A stretch of 64,000 nucleotides of DNA, from contig CBDFKC010000003.1 in assembly GCA_965248685.1 (NCBI GenBank), positions 2,666,001 through 2,730,000 on the forward strand. The letters run 5' to 3'. The stretch is from VYFG01 sp965248685. GTDB lineage: Bacteria > Pseudomonadota > Gammaproteobacteria > Arenicellales > Poriferihabitantaceae. Below are positions 35,901 to 47,900 of this stretch, piece by piece. A program made the translations under genes and the position numbers. Below the pieces are notes generated by a model. That model made no database searches and had not been told where the DNA came from. It worked only from the letters and a program-made list of their open reading frames with translations. Positions within the stretch are counted from its first letter, which is position 1. Each line of letters begins with the position of its first letter.

Positions 35901-38900
35901 TTGACACCTCAGCATCTCAATCTGGGGCAATTGCCGTGGGTACGAGTACTAACGCAGATGGCGTTAATAGTATTGCCCAGGGTGTTGGAGCATCGGCATC
36001 AAACACAAGTGCAATTGCGACTGGCAGCGGTGCTACGGCAAGCGGTGTTAATAGTGTCGCCCAGGGTAGTGTTGCCTCTGCTACCGGGTCAGATTCTATT
36101 GCGACTGGAACCAGTTCGAATGCGGATGGTGCAAGTAGTATTGCGCAAGGCAATAATGCATCAGCATCTAGTCAGAATGCCATCGCTACTGGAAGCAATG
36201 CTAATGCCTCGGGAGTGCAAAGTATTGCCCAGGGTAGTAACGCAAATGCGACCGGAGCCAATAGTATCGCCCAGGGAACTACCGCGACAGCTTTCGGTGG
36301 CAACGATATAGCAGTCGGTAATGGTGTCGATACGAATGCCGCAGGTAGCAATAATACCGCCATTGGTAATTCTGGCACCACGGTATCCGGCGGCAGCCAA
36401 AGCACCGCCATCGGTTCCAACGTTAATACGGGTGGCGGAGATTCAAATACTGCGGTAGGTACCAATATCACGGTCGGTACTGGTGGCAACAACACCGCTG
36501 TTGGTAACGCCATCACAATCAATGGTTCAAATAACGCCGTATTCGGCGACCCCATTGGTGTAACGGGTAACAACAACGTGTTCAATGCTTCTGGAAACGG
36601 TACCGTAACCGGCGAAAGTAACGTTGGTCAAATTGCTGGCACCAGTAGTGTTATCGGCGATAACAACGTAGCAATTGGTCGCAATGTTGGAACCACTTCT
36701 AACGGTACCGTCACAGTGGGTGACGGCGCGGCCACCAGTGCTTTGGACGCAGTCGCCATCGGAACGGGTTCTAATTCCGAAGCCAATCAGGCAACGGCAG
36801 TTGGTGCAGGTTCTTCGGCCAACGGCCAGGGTGCCTTTGCCGGGGGTGAAAACGCCAGTGGTGAAGGGGTTGACTCGGTCGCAATTGGCAGCGATTCAGG
36901 CGGCGGTGCGGGAGACCCGACTGGCGCGGGAGTTGGTGCCCAGGCGGTCGGCGAAGGTGCTATTGCTATTGGCCAGGACGCGCTGGCTAATGGGGTCGGC
37001 GCAATAACCATCGGTGATGGCGCAAGTGGTACCGGCGCTAACTCTACCGCAATAGGTAGCGGTGCTGTCGCTTCAGCATCATCAGCGTCGGCATTTGGTG
37101 ATAATGCCAATGCCAGTGCGGCGGACGCCACCGCATTGGGTCAGGACACTACTGCCAGCGGACTACAATCAACAGCGGTTGGCTTCAGTTCTGATGCTGG
37201 TGGTGCGCAATCATTTGCGGCTGGCAATAACTCCCAGGCGACCGGTGCTCAAAGTATTGCGATTGGTGATGTAGCCAATGCAACAGCTGCTGGAAGTATC
37301 GCCCTTGGCGACGCAGTTATCGCAAGTGGAATTAATAGTATTGCCCAAGGGACAGGTGCAAATGCCTCAGCCGAAGGTTCTCAGGCAATTGGTGAAAACG
37401 CGACGGCCACGGGCATCGATAGTATTGCTCAAGGTACCGATGCAAACGCTTCCGGATTAAACGCTCAGGCGAGCGGAACGGGTGCCGATGCCGGTGGTGA
37501 CAATAGTGTTGCGCAGGGTACCGGTGCGAATGCCGGTGGTGATAACAGTATTGCCCAAGGTAACAATGCCAATGCAACCGCCGAAGGTTCACAGGCAATT
37601 GGTGAAAACGCGACGGCCACGGGCATCGATAGTATTGCCCAGGGTACCGATGCGAATGCTTCCGGACTGAATTCCCAGGCGAGTGGAACGGGCGCGGATG
37701 CCGGTGGCGATAATAGTGTTGCCCAAGGGACTGGTGCGAATGCCGGTGGTGATAACAGTATTGCCCAAGGTAACAACGCCAATGCAACCGCCGAAGGTTC
37801 ACAGGCAATTGGTGAAAACGCGACGGCCACGGGCATCGATAGTATTGCCCAGGGTACCGATGCGAATGCTTCCGGACTGAATTCCCAGGCGAGTGGAACG
37901 GGCGCGGATGCCGGTGGCGATAATAGTGTTGCCCAAGGGACTGGTGCGAATGCCGGTGGTGATAACAGTATTGCCCAAGGTAACAACGCCAATGCAACCG
38001 CCGAAGGTTCACAGGCAATTGGTGAAAACGCGACGGCCACGGGCATAGATAGTATTGCCCAGGGTAGCGATGCGAATGCTTCCGGATTAAACGCTCAGGC
38101 GAGTGGAACCGGTGCCGATGCCGGTGGTGACAATAGTGTTGCGCAGGGTACCGGTGCGAATGCCGGTGGCGATAACAGTATTGCCCAAGGTAACAACGCT
38201 AATGCAACCGCCGAAGGTTCACAGGCAATTGGTGAAAACGCGACGGCCACGGGCATCGATAGTATTGCTCAAGGTACCGATGCAAACGCTTCCGGATTAA
38301 ACGCTCAGGCGAGCGGAACGGGTGCCGATGCCGGTGGTGACAATAGTGTTGCGCAGGGTACCGGTGCGAATGCCGGTGGTGATAACAGTATTGCCCAAGG
38401 TAACAATGCCAATGCAACCGCCGAAGGTTCACAGGCAATTGGTGAAAACGCGACGGCCACGGGCATCGATAGTATTGCCCAGGGTACCGATGCGAATGCT
38501 TCCGGACTGAATTCCCAGGCGAGTGGAACGGGCGCGGATGCCGGTGGCGATAATAGTGTTGCCCAAGGGACTGGTGCGAATGCCGGTGGTGATAACAGTA
38601 TTGCCCAAGGTAACAACGCCAATGCAACCGCCGAAGGTTCACAGGCAATTGGTGAAAACGCGACGGCCACGGGCATCGATAGTATTGCTCAAGGTACCGA
38701 TGCAAACGCGTCCGGATTAAATGCCCAGGCGAGTGGAACGGGTGCCGATGCCGGTGGTGACAATAGTGTTGCGCAGGGTACCGGTGCGAATGCCGGTGGT
38801 GATAACAGTATTGCCCAAGGTAACAACGCCAATGCAACCGCCGAAGGTTCACAGGCAATTGGTGAAAACGCGACGGCCACGGGCATCGATAGTATTGCCC

Positions 38901-41900
38901 AGGGTACCGATGCGAATGCTTCCGGACTGAATTCCCAGGCGAGTGGAACGGGCGCGGATGCCGGTGGCGATAATAGTGTTGCCCAAGGGACTGGTGCGAA
39001 TGCCGGTGGTGATAACAGTATTGCCCAAGGTAACAACGCCAATGCAACCGCCGAAGGTTCACAGGCAATTGGTGAAAACGCGACGGCCACGGGCATCGAT
39101 AGTATTGCTCAAGGTACCGATGCAAACGCTTCCGGATTAAACGCTCAGGCGAGCGGAACGGGTGCCGATGCCGGTGGTGACAATAGTGTTGCGCAGGGTA
39201 CCGGTGCGAATGCCGGTGGTGATAACAGTATTGCCCAAGGTAACAATGCCAATGCAACCGCCGAAGGTTCACAAGCAATTGGTGAAAACGCGACGGCCAC
39301 GGGCATCGATAGTATTGCTCAAGGTACCGATGCAAACGCTTCCGGATTAAACGCTCAGGCGAGCGGAACGGGTGCCGATGCCGGTGGTGACAATAGTGTT
39401 GCCCAAGGGACCGGTGCGAATGCCGGTGGTGATAACAGTATTGCCCAAGGTAACAACGCTAATGCAACCGCCGAAGGTTCACAGGCAATTGGTGAAAACG
39501 CGACGGCCACGGGCATCGATAGTATTGCTCAAGGTACCGATGCAAACGCTTCCGGATTAAACGCTCAGGCGAGCGGAACGGGTGCCGATGCCGGTGGTGA
39601 CAATAGTGTTGCGCAGGGTACCGGTGCGAATGCCGGTGGTGATAACAGTATTGCCCAAGGTAACAATGCCAATGCAACCGCCGAAGGTTCACAAGCAATT
39701 GGTGAAAACGCGACGGCCACGGGCATCGATAGTATTGCTCAAGGTACCGATGCAAACGCTTCCGGATTAAACGCTCAGGCGAGCGGAACGGGTGCCGATG
39801 CCGGTGGTGACAATAGTGTTGCCCAAGGGACTGGTGCGAATGCCGGTGGTGATAACAGTATTGCCCAAGGTAACAACGCCAATGCAACCGCCGAAGGTTC
39901 ACAGGCAATTGGTGAAAACGCGACGGCCACGGGCATCGATAGTATTGCCCAGGGTACCGATGCGAATGCTTCCGGACTGAATTCCCAGGCGAGTGGAACG
40001 GGCGCGGATGCCGGTGGCGATAATAGTGTTGCCCAAGGGACCGGTGCGAATGCCGGTGGTGATAACAGTATTGCCCAAGGTAACAACGCCAATGCGACGG
40101 CCGAAGGTTCTCAGGCAATTGGTGAAAACGCGACGGCCACGGGCATCGATAGTATTGCCCAGGGTACCGATGCGAATGCTTCCGGACTGAATTCCCAGGC
40201 GAGTGGAACGGGCGCGGATGCCGGTGGCGAAAATAGCGTTGCCCAAGGTACCGGTGCCAATAGCAGCGCGATTGATGCAGTGGCAATAGGTACTGGTTCT
40301 AATACGGAAGCAGCCCAGGCAACAGCAGTTGGTGCTGGTACGTCCGCCAATGCACAGGGAGCGTTTGCTGGCGCAGAAAATGCCAGTGCTGAAGGTATCG
40401 ATTCGGTTGCTATAGGTGGCGATTCAGGTGGCGGCGCGGGAGATGCTACCGGTGCCGGTGTCGGTGCCCAGGCGATCGGTGAAGGCTCTATCGCTATAGG
40501 CCAGGATGCATTGGCTAATGGCGTCGGTGCAACAACAATTGGTGATAGTGCAAGTGGTACTGGGGCTAACTCTACCGCGGTAGGTAGCGGCGCTGTCGCA
40601 TCAGCATCATCAGCGTCGGCATTTGGTGATAATGCCAATGCCAGTGCCGCGGACGCCACCGCGTTGGGACAAGACACAACTGCTAGTGGTTTACAGTCAA
40701 CTGCGGTTGGATTTAGTTCAGATGCCGGCGGCGCCCAATCATTTGCTGCTGGAAACAACTCCCAGGCAACTGGTGATCAAAGTGTTGCCATTGGTGATGC
40801 GGCCAATGCGTCCGCTGCGGGCAGTGTTGCGATTGGTGATGCGGCCAGCTCAAGCGGTACTAACAGTATTGCCCAGGGCACAGGTGCTTCAGCGACTCAA
40901 GTTAATACTATAGCATTAGGCAACAGCTCAAATGCTGATGGTGCAAATAGCATCGCTCAGGGCGCTAATTCCAATGCCAGCAATACAGATGCTATTGCGA
41001 TTGGTAATCAGGCAGATGCCAGTGGTTTGGAAGGTGTAGCTATCGGCCAATCAGCGAATGCTTCGGGTGAATCAACTGTAGCCATTGGTGAAACCACAAT
41101 TGCCAGCGGAGAGGATGCTATCGCAATAGGTGAAGGTTCCATCGCGAGTGGAGACGATGGCGTTGCCGTAGGTGATAGGGCCATGGCCATTGGAAATGAC
41201 ACCATTGCCATAGGTACCGATGCAATTGCCACCGCCCAAGGAGCCCAAGCCCTTGGTGAGGATGCACTGGCCACTGGGGCAAATAGTATCGCCCAGGGTG
41301 TTGCCGCCTTCTCAACCAATACGGATTCGATCGCCATTGGATCGTTTACCAATGCAGATGGTGTCGCCAGCTTAGCGATAGGAGATTCCGCCTTCGCAAC
41401 AGCGGATGGCGCCCAGGCTATCGGCCAATTTTCAAATGCCAGTGGCACCAACAGTATTGCCCAGGGAACCAATGCGAACGCCACCGCAATAAATGCCCAG
41501 GCTTTCGGCACTAACTCCAATGCAACCGGAAACAACAGCATCGCCCAGGGTACCAGTGCTAATGCCACTGGCGGCAGCAGTATCGCGCAGGGCCGTAATG
41601 CGGATGCCCAGGGAGTGAATTCCCAGGCTTCTGGTACCAATGCCAACGCGACGGGTCCCAATAGTATTGCCCAGGGTACTAATGCAAATGCTACCGCAGC
41701 AAGTAGTATTGCCCAGGGTAACAGCGCCAATGCAACGGGTTTCAGCAGTATTGCCCAAGGCAACAACGCAGACGCCCAGGGAGTGAATTCCCAGGCTTCT
41801 GGTACCAATGCCAATGCAACTGGTGCCAATAGTATTGCCCAGGGTACTAATGCAAATGCTACCGCAGCAAGTAGTATTGCCCAGGGTAACAACGCCAATG

Positions 41901-44900
41901 CAACGGGTTTCAGCAGTATTGCCCAAGGCAACAACGCAGACGCCCAGGGAGTGAATTCCCAGGCTTCTGGTACCAATGCCAATGCAACTGGTGCCAATAG
42001 TATTGCCCAGGGTAGTAATGCAAATGCTACCGCGGCAAGTAGTATTGCCCAGGGAAACAGCGCCAGTGCAACTGGTTTCAGCAGTATCGCCCAAGGTAAT
42101 AACGCGGATGCTCAGGGGGTTAGCTCCCAAGCTTCGGGAACTAACGCAAATGCGACTGGTAACAATAGTATTGCCCAGGGTACCAATGCCAATGCAACTG
42201 CCAACAACAGCATCGCGCAAGGCAACAGTGCGAATGCGACCGGCATAGGTAGTATCGCTCAAGGTAATAACGCTGATGCCCAGGGACTTAATTCTCAAGC
42301 CTTGGGCACCAATGCAAACGCTTTAGCTGAAGGTGCTCAAGCAATTGGTGATCTAGCGAATGCTTCAGGCATCGATAGTGTTGCGCAAGGTACGAATGCA
42401 GAGGCAAGTGGTCTTAATAGTATTGCCGAAGGTACGGGCTCTAATGCTTCGGCAGAAGGTGCCCAGGCTATCGGTGATGGCGCCAGGGCTTCTGGTATAG
42501 ATAGTATTGCCCAGGGAACAAACGCCGACGCGTCTGGACTCAACAGTATTGCCCAGGGAACTGGCGCTAATGCTACCGGTGTAGATGCGATCGCAATCGG
42601 TACAAATTCACTGGCAACTGCGGATTCAACAACCGCGGTAGGTGATAGTGCTAATGCAAGTGCTCAAGATGCAACTGCATTGGGTCAGAACACAACATCA
42701 AGTGGTCTGCAGTCAACTGCGGTAGGTTTTAGCTCTGATGCGGGTGGTGCGCAATCATTTGCCGGAGGAAACAACGCACAAGCCAGTGGCGCGCAAAGTA
42801 TTGCAATTGGTGACGTCGCCAATGCGACAGCTGCTGGAAGTATTGCGCTTGGCGATGCAGTTATAGCTAGTGGGACTAACAGTATTGCACAAGGGACAAA
42901 CTCCGAAGCTTCAGCCGAAGGTGCTCAAGCCATTGGTGACGGAGCAAATGCTTCCGGTATAGATAGTATTGCGCAAGGCACAAACGCCGATGCTTCTGGC
43001 TTGAACAGCATTGCCCAGGGAACAGGCGCCAATGCTACTGGCGAAGGTGCGCAGGCCATAGGTGATCTGGCGAATGCCGAAGGTGTCGACAGCATTGCTC
43101 AAGGTACTAATACGCAAGCGACTGGAGTTAATAGTATTGCCCAGGGCACCGGCGCTAATGCCACGGGCGAAGGTGCGCAAGCGATTGGTGATCTGGCGAA
43201 TGCCGACGGTGTCGATAGTATTGCCCAAGGTACCAATGCCCAAGCAAGTGGAACAAACAGTATTGCCCAAGGTACTGGCGCCAATGCCAGTGCGATTGAT
43301 GCTGTAGCAATTGGTACCGGCTCAAATACTGAAGCTGCCCAGGCGACAGCAGTTGGCGCAGGCACTTCTGCCAATGCCCAGGGCGCGTTTGCTGGCGCAG
43401 AAAATGCCAGCGCTGAGGGAATTGATTCGGTTGCCATTGGTGGTGATTCCGGTGGCGGTGCGGGAGATACCACTGGCGCTGGTGTTGGTGCTCAGGCGAT
43501 TGGTACAGGTGCAGTTGCTATAGGCCAAGATGCTTTAGCAAATGGTGCTAATGCTACTTCTGTTGGTGCGGGTTCAAGTGCAAATGCATCTTCTGCATCG
43601 GCCTTCGGCGACAACGCTAACGCCAGTGCAGTTGATTCAACCGCATTAGGACAAGATACCCTGGCCAGTGGCGCACAATCTACCGCAGTAGGTTTCAGTT
43701 CTGATGCGACTGGTGCACAATCTTTTGCTGGCGGCAATAACTCACAAGCTACTGGTGGCCAGAGTGTGGCCATTGGTGATGTCGCGAATGCTTCTGGAGC
43801 CAGCAGTATTGCGATTGGTGATGCAGCCAATGCTCTTGGAACAAATAGCATAGCTCAGGGAACGGGTTCTGATGCAACCGGAAATAACAGTATTGCCCAG
43901 GGCACTAATGCCAATGCCTTAGGAGTAAGTTCCCAGGCAATTGGTAATGGTGCAAACGCAACCGGAAACAACAGTATTGCCCAGGGCACCAATGCCAATG
44001 CCTTAGGAATAAGTTCCCAGGCAATCGGTAATGGTGCAAACGCTACTGGAAATAACAGTATTGCACAGGGCACTAATGCCAATGCCTTAGGAGTAAGTTC
44101 CCAGGCAATTGGTAATGGTGCAAACGCGACCGGAAACAACAGTATTGCCCAGGGCACCAATGCCAATGCTTTAGGAATAAGTTCCCAGGCAATTGGTAAT
44201 GGTGCAAACGCAACTGGAAATAACAGTATTGCCCAGGGCACCAATGCCAATGCTTTAGGAGTAAATTCCCAGGCAATCGGTAATGGTGCAAACGCAACTG
44301 GAAATAACAGTATTGCCCAGGGCACCAATGCCAATGCCTTAGGAATAAGTTCCCAGGCAATCGGTAATGGTGCAAACGCAACTGGAAATAACAGTATTGC
44401 CCAGGGCACCAATGCCAATGCCTTAGGAATAAGTTCCCAGGCAATCGGTAATGGTGCAAACGCAACTGGAAATAACAGTATTGCCCAGGGCACCAATGCC
44501 AATGCCTTGGGAATAAGTTCCCAGGCAATTGGTAATGGTGCAAACGCAACTGGAAATAACAGTATTGCCCAGGGCACCAATGCCAATGCCTTGGGAATAA
44601 GTTCCCAGGCAATTGGCAATGGCGCAAACGCAACTGGAAATAACAGTATTGCCCAAGGTACCAGTGCCAATGCCTTGGGCGTAAACTCCCAGGCAATAGG
44701 CACAAGTGCAAACGCAACTGGAAGTAACAGTATTGCCCAGGGTACTAATTCTAATGCTCTTGGGGTGAACTCCCAGGCGATTGGTAATAGCGCTGATGCG
44801 GGAGGCAATAACAGCATTGCCCAGGGCACCAACGCTAACGGCAGCGGCACTAACAGTACCGCCATAGGTAATGGTGCGGATGCTTCTAATACTGATGCAA

Positions 44901-47900
44901 TCGCGGTGGGTACAGGCGCCAACGCTACAGGATTGCAATCAACTGCGGTGGGTGCGGGCGCGTTAGCGGACGCGGACTCTGCCTCTGCCTTTGGTGATAA
45001 TGCCAACGCAAGTGCGGCGGATGCAACCGCTTTGGGCCAAGACAGCACAGCGAGCAATGTTCAATCTACAGCAGTTGGTTTTAGTTCGGATGCGTCTGGT
45101 GCCAGCTCATTTGCTGGTGGCAATAATTCCCAGGCGTCCGCTGATCAGAGTGTTGCCATTGGCGACGTTGCCAACGCATCCGGGGTCGGGAGTATTGCTA
45201 TTGGCGACGAAGCCTTGTCCAGCGGTGTTAACAGTATCGCCCAGGGTACTGGCTCTAATGCATCTGCCGAAGGTGCTCAGGCTATTGGGGATCTGGCGAA
45301 TGCTTCAGGAGTAGACAGTATCGCTCAAGGTACTAATGCCGAAGCATCAGGTCTTAACAGTATCGCTGAAGGTACAGGCGCTAATGCATCTGCAGAAGGT
45401 GCCCAAGCAATTGGTGATCTGGCTAATGCATCAGGTGTAGACAGTATTGCTCAAGGTACCAATGCTGAAGCTTCAGGACTTAACAGCATTGCCGAAGGTA
45501 CAGGTGCTAATGCCTCTGCAGAAGGTGCCCAAGCAATTGGTGATCTGGCCAACGCATCAGGTGTAGACAGTATTGCTCAAGGTACAAACGCCGAAGCATC
45601 AGGTTTCAACAGCATCGCCGATGGCACGGGAGCTAATGCTTCAGCCGAAGGTGCGCAAGCAATTGGTGACCTCGCAAATGCATCAGGTGTAGACAGCATT
45701 GCCCAAGGTACTAATGCCGAAGCCAGTGGTCTTAACAGTATTGCCGATGGCACGGGAGCTAATGCTTCAGCCGAAGGTGCGCAAGCAATTGGTGACCTCG
45801 CAAATGCATCAGGTGTGGACAGTATTGCTCAAGGTACCAATGCAGAAGCCTCGGGTCTTAACAGTATTGCCGAAGGTACCGGAGCAAATGCATCTGCCGA
45901 AGGCGCACAAGCCATTGGAGATCTGGCTAATGCATCAGGTGTGGACAGTATTGCTCAAGGTACCAATGCAGAAGCCTCGGGTCTTAACAGTATTGCCGAA
46001 GGTACAGGTGCTAATGCATCTGCAGAAGGTGCTCAGGCTATTGGTGATCTGGCAAATGCATCAGGTGTTGACAGCATTGCTCAAGGTACTAATGCCGAAG
46101 CATCAGGTCTTAACAGTATCGCTGAAGGTACAGGCGCTAATGCATCTGCAGAAGGTGCCCAAGCAATTGGTGACCTCGCAAATGCATCAGGTGTTGACAG
46201 CATTGCTCAAGGTACTAATGCCGAAGCATCAGGTCTTAACAGTATCGCTGAAGGTACAGGCGCTAATGCATCTGCAGAAGGTGCCCAAGCAATTGGTGAT
46301 CTGGCCAACGCATCAGGTGTAGACAGTATTGCTCAAGGTACCAATGCTGAAGCTTCAGGACTTAACAGCATTGCCGAAGGTACGGGAGCTAATGCATCTG
46401 CAGAAGGTGCCCAAGCAATTGGTGACCTCGCAAATGCATCAGGTGTTGACAGCATTGCTCAAGGTACAAACGCCGAAGCAAGTGGTCTTAACAGTATTGC
46501 CGAAGGTACGGGAGCTAATGCATCTGCAGAAGGTGCGCAAGCAATTGGTGACCTCGCAAATGCATCAGGTGTTGACAGCATTGCTCAAGGTACTAATGCC
46601 GAAGCCAGTGGTCTTAACAGTATTGCCGAAGGCACAGGTGCTAATGCATCAGCCGAAGGCGCACAGGCAATTGGTGATCTAGCGAATGCATCAGGTGTAG
46701 ACAGTATTGCTCAAGGTACCAATGCTGAAGCTTCAGGACTTAACAGCATTGCCGAAGGTACAGGTGCTAATGCCTCTGCAGAAGGTGCCCAAGCAATTGG
46801 TGACCTCGCTAACGCAAGTGGTGTAGATAGCATTGCTCAAGGTACTAATGCCGAAGCATCAGGTCTTAACAGTATCGCTGAAGGTACAGGCGCTAATGCA
46901 TCTGCCGAAGGTGCCCAAGCAATTGGTGACCTCGCAAATGCATCAGGTGTAGACAGCATTGCTCAAGGTACAAACGCCGAAGCATCAGGTCTCAACAGCA
47001 TCGCCGATGGCACGGGAGCTAATGCTTCAGCCGAAGGTGCGCAAGCAATAGGTGACCTCGCAAATGCATCAGGTGTAGACAGCATAGCCCAAGGTACTAA
47101 TGCCGAAGCATCAGGCCTTAACAGTATCGCTGAAGGTACAGGCGCGAATGCATCTGCCGAAGGTGCCCAAGCAATAGGTGATCTGGCGAATGCATCAGGT
47201 GTTGACAGCATAGCTCAAGGTACAAACGCTGAAGCAAGTGGTCTTAACAGCATCGCCGAAGGTACAGGTGCTAATGCATCTGCCGAAGGTGCCCAAGCAA
47301 TTGGTGACCTCGCTAATGCTAGTGGTGTTGACAGCATCGCTCAAGGTACTAATGCCGAAGCATCAGGTCTTAACAGTATCGCCGAAGGCACTGGAGCGAA
47401 TGCATCTGCCGAAGGTGCCCAAGCAATTGGTGACCTGGCCAATGCATCAGGAGTAGATAGCATAGCTCAAGGTACCAATGCTGAAGCATCAGGTCTTAAC
47501 AGTATTGCCGAAGGCACGGGAGCGAATGCTTCAGCGGAAGGCGCTCAAGCAATTGGTGACCTCGCAAATGCATCAGGTGTAGACAGCATAGCCCAAGGTA
47601 CTAATGCCGAAGCATCAGGTCTTAACAGTATCGCTGAAGGTACAGGCGCTAATGCATCTGCCGAAGGTGCCCAAGCAATTGGTGACCTCGCTAATGCGAG
47701 TGGTGTAGACAGCATAGCTCAAGGTACCAATGCTGAAGCATCAGGTCTTAACAGTATTGCCGAAGGCACTGGAGCGAATGCTTCAGCCGAAGGCGCTCAA
47801 GCAATTGGTGATCTGGCGAATGCATCAGGTGTTGACAGCATTGCCCAAGGTACCAATGCTGAAGCTTCAGGACTTAACAGCATCGCCGAAGGCACGGGAG

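Noticed and set aside
43855..45057. 400-codon minus-strand frame within the adhesin (and similar long antisense frames, e.g. 37332-38018, 38199-39335)
   Set aside because: These are by-products of a stop-free repeat: a 42-bp-based period keeps every frame open across many copies. They are low-complexity Pro/Ala- or His/Arg-rich translations with no start signals.
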